Below are positions 33,984 to 42,717 of a stretch of DNA of 64,000 nucleotides, in pieces. The DNA is from Puniceicoccales bacterium Verruco_01 (GTDB lineage Bacteria > Verrucomicrobiota > Verrucomicrobiia > Opitutales > Oceanipulchritudinaceae), in NCBI GenBank assembly GCA_001604565.1, contig LVBV01000003.1, positions 1-64,000 of the forward strand. The letters are read 5' to 3'. The notes under the pieces are model-generated. The model saw nothing but the letters and a program-made list of their open reading frames with translations. It ran no database searches and was not told the DNA's origin. Numbering within the stretch: the stretch's first letter is position 1; each line of letters begins with the position of its first letter. The translations under genes were made by a program, and so were the position numbers.

Positions 33984-36785
33984 CTACGAAGCCTTGGTGA
34001 AGGCGGCCTCGATGAGGGCGGCCTGCTCCTTCTTGTGCTGGGCGAGGGACCCCACGGCGGGGCTCGCACTCTCCTTGCGGCCCGCGTAGATGGGTTTCAT
34101 GCCGGTGAGTTCCTCCAAACGCGGCGCGATGAAGGTCCAAGCGCCCATGTTCATCGGCTCCTCTTGGCACCACACGAGCTGCCGCGCCCCGATGTAGTTC
34201 TCGTCCATTATCTTGCGGACGAGGTCCTTCTCCAGCGGGTAGAGCTGCTCCACACGGACGAGGGCCGTCTGCGCGAACTGCGCGTGCGCGGTGCGGTAGT
34301 CCAGAAGGTCGTAATACACCTTGCCCGAGCAGAAGATCACCCTCTCGGCACCCTTGGGAGGCACGGGGTCGTTCAGGATCGTGCGGAAGGTGCCGTCCGT
34401 GAAGTCGGAGAGATTGCTCACGCATTCCTTGTGGCGGAAGAGGCTCTTCGGGGCCATGACGATGAGCGGCTTGCGGAAGTCCCGCTTCATCTGACGGCGC
34501 AAGAGGTGGAAGAACTGGGCCGGGGTCGTGGCATTGACCACCTGCATGTTGTTCTCCGCGCAGAGCTGGAGGTACCGCTCCGGTCTTGCGTGCGAATGCT
34601 CCGGTCCCTGCCCCTCGTACCCGTGCGGCAGCAGCATCACAAGGCCCGAGATCCGCTGCCACTTGCTCTCGCTGGAGGCGATGAACTGGTCGATCATCAC
34701 CTGCGCGCCGTTGGCAAAGTCGCCGAACTGGGCCTCCCACATGCAGAGCATCTGGGGGTAGTCGAGGCTGTAGCCGAAGTCGAAGCCGAGGACCGCGTTT
34801 TCCGACAACAGCGAGTTGTGAATGCAGAGCATCGCCTGACGGCCCTCCATGTTCATGAGGGGCACATAGGGTTCGTTTGTCTCGGTGTCGAAGAGGACGG
34901 CGTGCCGCTGCGAGAAGGTGCCGCGCGCAACGTCCTGCCCGGAAAGGCGGATGGGCGTGCCTTCTAGGAGCAGACTCCCCCACGCGAGGCTCTCGGCAAA
35001 GGCCCAGTCGATGCCGGCTCCGCTGTCGAAGGCCTCCTTTTTCGCGGCCAATTGCCGCACGATCTTGGGATTGGCGTGGAAATTCTCCGGCAGTCGCGTC
35101 AGGGCGCGGGCGATGTGCGAGAGCTTGTCCGCGGGCACGCCGGTGTCCACCGGGGCGAAGGAAAAGTCCGGCTGGTAGATGGCCGTCGATCCGTGGAAGC
35201 GTCCCTTCCAGCCGTTGCCGTCCTTCTCCTTTTTCTGCTCCTTCTGGAAGGCCTCGTCGAGTTTGGCCTGATGCCGGGCGCGCAGGGCGGCCTCTTCCTT
35301 TTCGGTCAAAAAGCCATGCTTTCTCAGGCAAGAGGCGTACACCTCGCTCACGAGCGGATGCGCGTCGATCTTCTTGTATAGGGTAGGCTGGGTAAAGGCA
35401 GGCTCGTCCGCCTCGTTGTGACCGTGGCGGCGGTAGCAGTACATGTCCACCACCACGTCGCAGTGGAATTCCTGCCGGTAGCGCAGGGCGAGCTCCGTCA
35501 CCCACACCACCGCTATCGGATCGTCGCCGTTCACGTGGAAGATCGGCGCCTCGATCATCTTGGCCAAATCGGTGCAGTAGCGGCTGCTCCGCGCCTCGCT
35601 CGGGGCCGTGGTGAAGCCGATCTGGTTATTGATCACAAAGTGGAGCGTTCCGCCGGTGCGGTAGCCCTTGAGCTGGGAGAAATTGAGCACCTCGGCGCCC
35701 ACGCCCTGCCCCGCGAAGGCGGCGTCCCCGTGGATCAGGAGCGGCAGGACACGGGAGCGGTTCTCGGTGTCGCCAAGGATCCTCTGCCTTGCCCTTACGC
35801 GCCCTTCCACGACACTGTTCACCGCCTCCAGATGACTGGGGTTCGCGGCCAGTTGCACGATCAGGCTCTCGCCCTTGGAATTGGCCACGATGGAGTCGAA
35901 CCCTAGGTGGTACTTCACGTCGCCGTCGCCATGGATCGTGTCCGGGAGGTAGTTCGCGGAAAATTCGTGGAAGATGTACTCGTAAGACTTGCCCAGGATG
36001 TTCGCCAGCACGTTCAGGCGCCCCCGGTGCGCCATGCCGATGATGATCTCCTCAAGCCCCAGCGCGGGGCCGTCCTCAAGAAGCGAGTCGATCGCCGCGA
36101 TGAGCGTCTCGCCGCCCTCCAGCCCGAACCTCTTCTGCCCGACGTAGCGGGTGTGCAGGAATTTCTCGAAAGATTCGCCCTGAACGATCTTGTCGAGGAT
36201 ATGGTGCTTCTTTTCCCGGGAAAAATCCGGCTGGTTCAGGATCGGCTCCATCGCGGCCTGAAGCCAGCGGCGGCGCGGGGTTTCCTGAATGTGCAGGTAT
36301 TCGACGCCGATGGAGCCGCAGTACGTCTCCTTCATGCGGCTGATGAGTTCGCGCACGGTCATGCGGCGTCCGCCGAGGTAGTTGCCCGTGTCGTACTCCT
36401 CGTCCAGATCCTCCTCGGTGAAACCGAGGCGCTCCATCGCAAGGCGTGGATTGGGTTCCGCCGCGTCGGCAAGGGGGTCCAGATGCGCCTGCGTGTGGCC
36501 GATGGAGCGGTAGGCGTAAATCGCCCCGATGAAACGCGCCTGTTTCTTCGCGTAGTCGGAGAGCGTCACACCGGTGGCCAGCGCCGCTCCCGCGGCCTCC
36601 GAGGGAGCCGACGGGTTTTCCAGCGCCAGCTCGAAGCCCTCGAAGAACGCCTGCCAGCGGGAATCGACCGAGGACGGGTCGTCCTTCCATTGGGCATAGA
36701 GGCCGTCCATGAGGTCAACGTTCCAGCTAGTGGCAAAGGTGGGGTTTTTCATGAATTCGGCAGGGTCGTCGGGGATCAAGCCCAT
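33984..36785 (-). CDS. sucA: 2-oxoglutarate dehydrogenase E1 component
   Basis: Thiamine-dependent decarboxylase of the citric-acid cycle complex. 933 residues, canonical. Visible marks: N-terminal E2-binding region (TSWNVDLMDGLYAQWKDDP), HRGRLNVLANILGKS, GDGDVKYHLGF, HGDAAFAGQGVGAEVLNFS and NNQIGFTTAP. The start is unsettled: an AGGAG directly abuts the ATG at 36785, so a TTG two codons later or the ATG at 36752 (MKNPTFATSWN) may be used. Neither sucB nor lpd is adjacent in the window, which is unusual because sucA-sucB are normally neighbours. Confidence 0.95.
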   Translation of the reverse strand: MGLIPDDPAEFMKNPTFATSWNVDLMDGLYAQWKDDPSSVDSRWQAFFEGFELALENPSAPSEAAGAALATGVTLSDYAKKQARFIGAIYAYRSIGHTQAHLDPLADAAEPNPRLAMERLGFTEEDLDEEYDTGNYLGGRRMTVRELISRMKETYCGSIGVEYLHIQETPRRRWLQAAMEPILNQPDFSREKKHHILDKIVQGESFEKFLHTRYVGQKRFGLEGGETLIAAIDSLLEDGPALGLEEIIIGMAHRGRLNVLANILGKSYEYIFHEFSANYLPDTIHGDGDVKYHLGFDSIVANSKGESLIVQLAANPSHLEAVNSVVEGRVRARQRILGDTENRSRVLPLLIHGDAAFAGQGVGAEVLNFSQLKGYRTGGTLHFVINNQIGFTTAPSEARSSRYCTDLAKMIEAPIFHVNGDDPIAVVWVTELALRYRQEFHCDVVVDMYCYRRHGHNEADEPAFTQPTLYKKIDAHPLVSEVYASCLRKHGFLTEKEEAALRARHQAKLDEAFQKEQKKEKDGNGWKGRFHGSTAIYQPDFSFAPVDTGVPADKLSHIARALTRLPENFHANPKIVRQLAAKKEAFDSGAGIDWAFAESLAWGSLLLEGTPIRLSGQDVARGTFSQRHAVLFDTETNEPYVPLMNMEGRQAMLCIHNSLLSENAVLGFDFGYSLDYPQMLCMWEAQFGDFANGAQVMIDQFIASSESKWQRISGLVMLLPHGYEGQGPEHSHARPERYLQLCAENNMQVVNATTPAQFFHLLRRQMKRDFRKPLIVMAPKSLFRHKECVSNLSDFTDGTFRTILNDPVPPKGAERVIFCSGKVYYDLLDYRTAHAQFAQTALVRVEQLYPLEKDLVRKIMDENYIGARQLVWCQEEPMNMGAWTFIAPRLEELTGMKPIYAGRKESASPAVGSLAQHKKEQAALIEAAFTKAS

Positions 36786-36914
36786 CTCCTACCATAGGTT
36801 AGTGCAATCGACCCTGATGACAAGTAAGACGCCGCAAATCGGCGTTTTCATCCCGAAGGAACGGTTTCCATGGAAAACAAAGGGACTTTAACCCTCTTTT
36901 CTCCCGTACACGGA

Positions 36915-36945
36915 AACGCCCCGTTCCTCGTGGGAGCGGGGCGTT
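36915..36945 (-). terminator. terminator after efp
   Basis: AACGCCCCG and CGGGGCGTT pair as a 9-bp stem with a 13-base loop, 23 bases beyond the efp stop on the minus strand. A short T-run (TTTCC) follows in the transcribed direction. Confidence 0.6.
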
Positions 36946-36968
36946 CGGAAAGGTTCGGGGAACGCGGA

Positions 36969-37526
36969 TTACGCGCGTCCGAGGTAGAGGCCCTCGTCGG
37001 TGGAGACGCGGATCTTGTCGCCGGTCTTGACGAAGAGCGGGGCCGCCACGCGGATGCCGGTTTCGAGCGTCACACTCTTGGTGGCGCCGGTCGCGGTGTC
37101 GCCCTTGATGGCCTCGGGAGCCTCGGTGACGGTGAGCTCGACGGAGCTCGGAACCTCGACCTCCACGGCCTTGCCGTCCACGAAGAGGATCTTCACCTTG
37201 GCGTTCGGGGCCATGTAGTCCTTCGCGCTGCCGACGACCGACGCGGGAAGCTCGAACGTCTCGTAAGTTTCGAGGTCCATGAACGCGTAGTCGTCCATGT
37301 TCTTGTAGCTGAACTCGACCTCCTTGGAGTCGGTCTCCAGCACCTCGACGGCCTCGGTGGAGCTGAAACGCACTTCACCGCTGCGGCCACTCTTGAGATT
37401 GCGCAGCTTCGCCTGCACGAATGCGCGGAGGTTGCCCGGAGTGCGGTGGACAACTTCCATGACGAGCTGGGGCTCGCCGTTGTAGCGGATGACGCGGCCT
37501 TTGCGGAGATCGTTTGCTTGTGGCAT
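36969..37526 (-). CDS. efp: elongation factor P
   Basis: Helps ribosomes through polyproline stretches. 185 residues with the three-domain EF-P sequence (DLRKGRVIRYNGEPQLVMEV, KLRNLKSG, GDTATGATKSVTLETG). The domain-I tip, which carries the modified Lys34 in E. coli (PGKGQ), reads TPGNLRA here, so the tip residue is Asn32. Neither the EpmA/EpmB lysine type nor, on simple alignment, the EarP arginine type applies; an Arg lies two positions on. It is divergent from terC. Confidence 0.95.
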   Translation of the reverse strand: MPQANDLRKGRVIRYNGEPQLVMEVVHRTPGNLRAFVQAKLRNLKSGRSGEVRFSSTEAVEVLETDSKEVEFSYKNMDDYAFMDLETYETFELPASVVGSAKDYMAPNAKVKILFVDGKAVEVEVPSSVELTVTEAPEAIKGDTATGATKSVTLETGIRVAAPLFVKTGDKIRVSTDEGLYLGRA

Positions 37527-37638
37527 CGGTTGGAAATGTTGAAGAAAACGGTCACGCTAAACGTTACACAGGCCCGGTTCAAGCCCTATCCGCTTTCGAT
37601 GCGACTTGCGTTGCAGGCTTCTTGCGCCAAACATGGCG

Positions 37639-37669
37639 GGCCCTGTGCGACGCTCCTGCGTCCCGGGCC
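37639..37669 (+). promoter_or_regulatory. leader hairpin just before terC
   Basis: GGCCC and GGGCC enclose an inner GACGC-tcct-GCGTC stem, ending 12 bases before the terC ATG, so folding could affect ribosome access. I do not see the conserved core of a yybP-ykoY manganese riboswitch, which precedes some TerC-family genes. Confidence 0.3.
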
Positions 37670-37681
37670 AACATTTCGACA

Positions 37682-38638
37682 ATGAACTATCCATTTCTGG
37701 CGGGCTTCATCCTCTTTGTGGCCGTGCTCCTCGCACTGGACCTCGGCCTCATCAACCGCAAATCCCACGTGGTCTCCGTGAAGGAAGCCCTTTGCTGGAG
37801 CGCGGTGTGGGTGGCCCTCGCCGGTCTGTTCAACGTGGGAATCTACTTTTTCTGGGACTGGATCGCCCCGGGAAGCACGCACACACCCGGCGAGGCGGCG
37901 ATGACCTTCCTTGCCGGTTATCTCTTGGAAGAATCCCTCTCGGTGGACAACGTTTTTGTCTTCGCACTCATCTTCAGCTACTTCCGCGTGCCGCCGATGT
38001 ACCAGCACCGGGTGCTCTTCTGGGGCGTCATCGGCGCGATCGTGCTGCGCGGCGTCATGATCGCCCTCGGCGCGGCGCTCGTGGCCCGCTTCGACTGGAT
38101 CCTCTACTTCTTCGGCGCGATCCTGCTTTTCACCGGCTTCAAAATGGCCTTCGGCAAGAGCGAGGCCCCGCATCCGGAAAAGAACCCGCTCGTGCGACTC
38201 GTGAAGAAGTTCGTCCCCGTTTCGCAGGATTACCATGGCAGGCACTTTGCCGTGAGGGACGCGGCGAGCGGCCGCTGGATGCTGACGCCGCTCTTCATCG
38301 TCCTTGTCGTCGTGGAGACGAGTGACCTGGTCTTCGCGAGCGATTCGCTCCCTGCGATCTTCGCCATCACGCAGGACCCCACCCTCATCTTCACGAGCAA
38401 CGTCTTCGCGATCCTCGGCCTGCGCTCAATGTACTTCGTCCTTGCGGACATGATGGGCCGCTTCCGCTACCTGAACGTGGGCCTCGCCGTGGTCCTCACC
38501 TTCATCGGCCTCAAGATCATGCTGCACCGATTGATCCACATCCCGATCTCGCTTTCCCTCGCCTTCATCGCGCTCGCCCTCGGCACGGCGGTGGCGGCGT
38601 CGCTCCTCACAAAGCCCCGTCCGGAAACGGGGACCTGA
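37682..38638 (+). CDS. TerC/Alx-family integral membrane protein
   Basis: Start placed at ATG 37682 (MNYPFLAGFILFVAVLLALDLG); 318 residues with about eight membrane spans. The family motif region LLEESLSVDNVFVFALIFSYFRVP and the second Asp-rich element VVVETSDLVFASDSLPAIFAIT are both intact; these acidic residues are thought to coordinate metal. Relatives export manganese or metallate secreted proteins. No tellurite-resistance cluster is nearby, so a housekeeping metal-homeostasis role is more likely. Confidence 0.9.
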   Translation: MNYPFLAGFILFVAVLLALDLGLINRKSHVVSVKEALCWSAVWVALAGLFNVGIYFFWDWIAPGSTHTPGEAAMTFLAGYLLEESLSVDNVFVFALIFSYFRVPPMYQHRVLFWGVIGAIVLRGVMIALGAALVARFDWILYFFGAILLFTGFKMAFGKSEAPHPEKNPLVRLVKKFVPVSQDYHGRHFAVRDAASGRWMLTPLFIVLVVVETSDLVFASDSLPAIFAITQDPTLIFTSNVFAILGLRSMYFVLADMMGRFRYLNVGLAVVLTFIGLKIMLHRLIHIPISLSLAFIALALGTAVAASLLTKPRPETGT

Positions 38639-38717
38639 AGACGACGAACGACAGTCCGACTCATCCGGGCTCGTCCCTTTCATCCGGCGATCTATCATTC
38701 CCCTCCCCGGAATTGAA

Positions 38718-39812
38718 TCAATCCATCGTGTAAACCTGTCCGGGCGGTACGGGGACTCCTATCCCGTCGTGGTTCACCCAGACAGTTTGAGCGGATTTGT
38801 TTTCGAAGGTCCTGCCGTCGCAACTGACACGAACCGCCTCCAAAGCGGTGAGATAACAGGCGACCTCCCCCATTGTGGCGTACCAGACATCGCCGTGCCC
38901 CGAGAGCTGCTTGCAGATGGATTCCATGAATCTCCAGTTGTTGTCCGGCTTGTCGTCGTCAAACTCCCAGCTGTGCCCCCAGATCAGAAACAGGTTCAGT
39001 TTTGAAGGATCCGCCGCCAGAAACTGCTCCGTCAGCCCCTGCGCCTGATGATGATGACAACTGGGACGCCAGTGCAGCAGATCGCCGGGCAGCCGGAAGT
39101 CCTTCGTCTCGGGAACCACGCGCCCGTAGAGGAGCCCCCATTCCCGCATCCGCCTCAACATGGTGATGTTGTAGCTGCCGAACGGATAGGACATGCCCAG
39201 TATCCTGCGCCCGAAGATCTTCTCCAGCCGCAGTTTGTCCTCGTGGATCTCCATGCGGATGTGCTCTTCGGTCGCGTGATAGAGAAACGGATGGGTGGAG
39301 GAGTGCATGGAGGGTTCGTGACCCCTGTACACAAATTCCGCGAGTTCCTGCGGAACCTTGTCGGGATTCTCCATGATCCCGGAATTGATATGAAACGTCC
39401 CCCTGATCCCGTATTGGGTGAACATCCGGGCAAGGCGGATATCCTGAATCACACCATCATCGTAACTCATGACGAGCGCCTTCTTGAGTCCGTCCGGAAA
39501 CGTGAAGCGAGAAAAATGATCCGGAGGAACGCCCCGGAGATAGTCGTCGGCGTACCAAGCCTCCGGCTTGTCCCAATAAAGGTCTTCGGTCTGTTTGCCG
39601 CAGCCGTCGTTCAAAACTAGGCAGGTCTCCGATTTCCCTTTGATCTCGCAGCAATACCAGCCGTCACCTTCCGGTTTCATGCGTCTGCCGGGCCATTTCG
39701 TATGTTTCTGCGGCTTTGCGTAATCCCACAAATGCAAATACGCCCCGTCCCACCCGGATGGTTTTTTCAGATGAAATATCATAGGAATTTTTTTCCTATC
39801 ATCGGCAGCCAT
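38718..39812 (-). CDS. polysaccharide deacetylase-like protein with N-terminal starch-binding (CBM26-like) module
   Basis: About 364 residues from the ATG at 39812; alternative starts (39827, or TTG 39833) add a few residues and no clear ribosome-binding site decides. The N-terminal 85 residues (YLHLWDYAKPQKHTKWPGRRM ... CLVLNDGCGKQTEDLYWD) match the pattern of starch-binding CBM26 modules. The rest is a NodB-type (CE4) domain: KALVMSYDDG (motif 1, metal Asp pair), MHSSTHPF (motif 2, H-xxx-H) and GMSYPFGSYN (motif 3). No Sec signal is seen, odd for a polysaccharide enzyme. Not certain to be a deacetylase; some NodB proteins have other hydrolytic roles. It lies at the start of a lower-GC region. 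Confidence 0.75.
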   Translation of the reverse strand: MAADDRKKIPMIFHLKKPSGWDGAYLHLWDYAKPQKHTKWPGRRMKPEGDGWYCCEIKGKSETCLVLNDGCGKQTEDLYWDKPEAWYADDYLRGVPPDHFSRFTFPDGLKKALVMSYDDGVIQDIRLARMFTQYGIRGTFHINSGIMENPDKVPQELAEFVYRGHEPSMHSSTHPFLYHATEEHIRMEIHEDKLRLEKIFGRRILGMSYPFGSYNITMLRRMREWGLLYGRVVPETKDFRLPGDLLHWRPSCHHHQAQGLTEQFLAADPSKLNLFLIWGHSWEFDDDKPDNNWRFMESICKQLSGHGDVWYATMGEVACYLTALEAVRVSCDGRTFENKSAQTVWVNHDGIGVPVPPGQVYTMD

Positions 39813-39876
39813 GATTGAAAAACCCATAAACAATGGGCTGCCACGACCAACTAAATACTTTTTTTACGGTAGGCGG

Positions 39877-40725
39877 CTATTGCCTGGTCACGTTGAATTC
39901 CGGTGCGTCGGTATCGACAATCCAGTTGCCTTTTTCCGTATGACCATGACTACAAACACGATCGTATGTCAGCGCATCCTGCACGAAGAGGAGCATCGCG
40001 GGCGGCCTGTGCGTATTGCGAAGAATCGCAAAGAGTCCCCGGTTCTCAGGACCGACGGGATCCAAAATCGTGTGCGAAGGGATGGAGTAATTGAAGGGAT
40101 TGTTCCCGTCGCTCCCGATGCTGGCCATGTGCCGGGCGAAATCGTTGACGAATGTGGCGCAATCACAGGTTCGCTCGTTCGATCTTCTGAAACGATAGTA
40201 CATCCAGCGGCGGTGCAGCTCCTCGGCCCCCTGATGGCAATACTCGTAATTAAGCACCCAGAAAACGTAGAGGGTCGGCTTGTGGGAAACGCAGTCCAGA
40301 CGGCAATAATCCGCCGCTTGCCCTCCCTTGAGCGTCAATCCCGGAGCGGCGTGATAGAGATACGTGTGATTGCTTTCCCCTTCGAATCGGGGCGACCTGT
40401 GCAGTCCGATTCTGGAATGTCCCATCCCATGACCGTAGGAAATCTGGGCCACTACGCATAGCGGCAGCTCTCTGCCCGCACAATGGAAGGCTTCCCGGAG
40501 CGTGTGCCAATCCTGACGTGCGACACAGATGTCGGGCATGCACTGGTTCCAGTTGTCGAACTGACTTGCGATCCGGGCGACGATCCTGCCGTGAAGTCTT
40601 GGGAAGAGACGGTCCGGGAAATAGCATTTGAGAAGTTTTCCGGCGATAGGGACATCCGGTATATGCGACCAATCAATCATGTCCTTGGTCACATTTGCCA
40701 GTTGATCCTCATCGGGGGAATTCAT
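39877..40725 (-). CDS. unknown Cys-rich protein, possible circularly permuted papain/NlpC fold
   Basis: 282 residues, no family I can name. A His-containing segment (QISYGHGMGHSRIGLH, then TYLYHAAPG) precedes a Cys segment (ERTCDCATFVNDFARHM). His first and Cys later, with CATFV resembling the NlpC/P60 nucleophile turn, is the order found in circularly permuted papain-like enzymes such as the LRAT/YiiX type. More than ten Cys are spread through it. No signal peptide or membrane span. Base composition is clearly lower in GC than neighbouring genes, suggesting transfer. It is 64 bases upstream of the deacetylase-like gene on the same strand. Confidence 0.6.
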   Translation of the reverse strand: MNSPDEDQLANVTKDMIDWSHIPDVPIAGKLLKCYFPDRLFPRLHGRIVARIASQFDNWNQCMPDICVARQDWHTLREAFHCAGRELPLCVVAQISYGHGMGHSRIGLHRSPRFEGESNHTYLYHAAPGLTLKGGQAADYCRLDCVSHKPTLYVFWVLNYEYCHQGAEELHRRWMYYRFRRSNERTCDCATFVNDFARHMASIGSDGNNPFNYSIPSHTILDPVGPENRGLFAILRNTHRPPAMLLFVQDALTYDRVCSHGHTEKGNWIVDTDAPEFNVTRQ

Positions 40726-41022
40726 GAGTCACCTCGGCTGGGCTAACGGTCCTCTCGTTCCCGATTTTACGATACCATCCAGTCGTTTTCAATTCGTCGG
40801 TCCGCGATTTCGATAAACGACCGAACGTGATCGACATTTGCGACTCGCATGTTCCCGGATGAAGCTGAAAGGCGCGACACGGATGCATTCGAGGCCCTCA
40901 GTCCCGCACGATCCGCTGAATCGTCGGTGACCCGCGCGGGTTTTTGCCGAGCGCCGCCATGCCCTTCCGGCAAACCGGTCGTCAAATCCTGCGCGGAACC
41001 CGTCCCGCCCGCGACAAAGGCC
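40726..41022. other. gene-free lower-GC gap
   Basis: About 300 bases between the Cys-rich protein and the HAD gene. The only ORF of note is a 72-codon frame (40767-40985, minus) with no ribosome-binding site or family. I see no hairpin terminator. It may hold the promoter of the Cys-rich gene or the remains of a decayed gene. Confidence 0.5.
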
Positions 41023-42048
41023 CTACAACAGCCCCGTCTGGCCGGAAGTCGGCAGGTTCTCGGCGGGCTTCGCCTTGTGCAGGTGCTGCGGCGGGCGCGA
41101 GGTGACGCGGGAGAGCTCCTCGTCGGTCTCGGTCACGATCCTCTCGCACATTCTCGTCACCTGCATGCGCAGCCACATGTACGTCTCGCTCCCCTTGCGG
41201 TAGTCGGCCCGTCCGTAGTGGTCCACCCTGCCCTGACGGCGCAGCTCGTCGTTCTGGGCGAAGGACGCCTCGTTCTCCGGGTCGTACACCGCGTAGGCAA
41301 GGCCGCCGTGCCCGCGCACGACGCTGAAGACCGGCACGTCGCTCGGACCGTCCGCCACGTAGATCATGTTGCGGATCGGCACGCGGCGGTTCTTTTCGTC
41401 GATCTTGGCGTTCACGTCCACGGGCCAGACATTGCTGCCCTTGTTGATCTCGAAAATGAAGCGCGTCTTGATCGTGTTGTCCACGACGACGCCGATCTGG
41501 CTCACCTCGTTCTGGCAGGGATCGTCCGGGTCTGGCCCGATGAGTTCGGGTTGTTCGAGAAAGCCCGGGAGCGGCGGGTTCTCCACGAGCTCGCAGCCGT
41601 AGATTCCCGTCATGAAGGGCGCGGCGGCGCTGCCGCGGATCATTTCCGCAAGGCCGGTCGAAACGATGTAGTGCTCCAGCGCGATCTCGTACTTGCGGAA
41701 CTCGGGCCGGCTCTTCGGGATCTCGGCCAGTTCCCGGAAGAAGTCCGGGATGCCGGGGTAGAAGGAAAGCTCGCGGCCCAGATCGTGCAGGAGGGCGTTG
41801 TTCAGGCCCTTGAAGCGGCCCATCCGCACGCTCGTCAAAAGATGGTTCAGGTAACAGGTTTCCGGCGATACATGCTGGCCCTTCGCGGCGAAGTATTTCG
41901 GCAGCGAGTTCACCTCTTTCCAGAATTTCCCCGCGTCCACGTCGAAGCGCCGGAAGATCGGCTCCTGCATGTAGCCGGGGATCAGCGTGTTGTCGAAGTC
42001 CCAGATGCAGGCGACGATCTTCTTGCTGGGCAAACGTTCCTCGGCCAT
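41023..42048 (-). CDS. HAD-superfamily phosphatase
   Basis: 341 residues. HAD motif I is WDFDNTLIPG near residue 16 (nucleophile and acid/base Asp), and motif IV is YVADGPSDVPVF; motif II is probably YIVSTG and motif III falls near the Lys in the KIDEKNRR area. Such long HAD proteins occur as cytosolic phosphatases of unknown substrate. It lies 25 bases after the basic RG-tailed protein gene on the same strand, so the two are likely co-transcribed. Confidence 0.85.
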   Translation of the reverse strand: MAEERLPSKKIVACIWDFDNTLIPGYMQEPIFRRFDVDAGKFWKEVNSLPKYFAAKGQHVSPETCYLNHLLTSVRMGRFKGLNNALLHDLGRELSFYPGIPDFFRELAEIPKSRPEFRKYEIALEHYIVSTGLAEMIRGSAAAPFMTGIYGCELVENPPLPGFLEQPELIGPDPDDPCQNEVSQIGVVVDNTIKTRFIFEINKGSNVWPVDVNAKIDEKNRRVPIRNMIYVADGPSDVPVFSVVRGHGGLAYAVYDPENEASFAQNDELRRQGRVDHYGRADYRKGSETYMWLRMQVTRMCERIVTETDEELSRVTSRPPQHLHKAKPAENLPTSGQTGLL

Positions 42049-42073
42049 GTGTCCGTCCCCTTTTGTGAAAGGC

Positions 42074-42559
42074 TTAGTAACTGTTCTCGCGCCAGTCGCG
42101 CTGGCCGCCCTTGTCGCTGCCGCCGCCGCGACGCCCGTGACGGCGCCGTCCCCGGTGCTCGCGCTGCGGGGCGGGAATCTGCGTCGCCGGTTTGCCCGCT
42201 CGGGGCTCGCCCTCCTCCGGGGCCGAGGCCGTTTCTTCCGCCTCCTCCTCGTCGTCCTCGTCCTTCCTCCACGGCAGGCGACTTGTCAGAAGATCCCACA
42301 GGCGCGCGGCGATGCGTTTGGCGCCGTTCCACCACTCGCGCAGGGCAAAGAGAGTCTCGTCCGGCCCGCGGCACTGGCGCATGATGTTGTCCACGCGCTG
42401 GTCGATGGCCTTCTTCACCTCCGGCGGAATCGGCGCCGGGTTGAAGGTCTCGTCGAGGTCGCCCTTCCACTCCCGTTTGCGCGGGCGGAATTCCTGCGTG
42501 GCGGCAAGCCGTTCGGCGGCGGCGGTGTCCGCGGCGGAGTTGGTCTCGAAGGTGGGCAT
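42074..42559 (-). CDS. small basic protein with RG-rich tail, unknown
   Basis: Start set at ATG 42559 (MPTFETNSAADTAAAERL); the 225-aa ORF overlaps the dUTPase gene and its first 64 residues look non-coding. 161 residues: a short helical part (PPEVKKAIDQRVDNIMRQC), an acidic run (KDEDDEEEAEE) and a C-terminal Arg/Gly/His tail (EHRGRRRHGRRGGGSDKGG) like those that bind RNA in bacterial RNA-associated proteins. No family is recognised. It precedes the HAD gene. Confidence 0.6.
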   Translation of the reverse strand: MPTFETNSAADTAAAERLAATQEFRPRKREWKGDLDETFNPAPIPPEVKKAIDQRVDNIMRQCRGPDETLFALREWWNGAKRIAARLWDLLTSRLPWRKDEDDEEEAEETASAPEEGEPRAGKPATQIPAPQREHRGRRRHGRRGGGSDKGGQRDWRENSY

Positions 42560-42717
42560 GAGGATACCCCGGCAAACCATCCGCCGGGGACGACACTCTG
42601 CCCCCGGAAGCCGCAGGGAGTCAAGCCGCATGGGCCGGTGAAAGCCTGTCATCGCGAAATCGCCCATCCCGCCCCTGCGCGCTTGCGGGCCGCCGGACTT
42701 CCGCGCATCCTTTTGGC

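Noticed and set aside
32056-35505. 1149-aa minus-strand ORF over rng and sucA
   Set aside because: Low-complexity composition across the terminator and antisense to clear genes.
37527-37681. yybP-ykoY manganese riboswitch before terC
   Set aside because: The conserved core sequences are not seen, only a plain hairpin.
40767-40985. 72-aa minus-strand ORF in the gap
   Set aside because: No ribosome-binding site, family or conservation visible.
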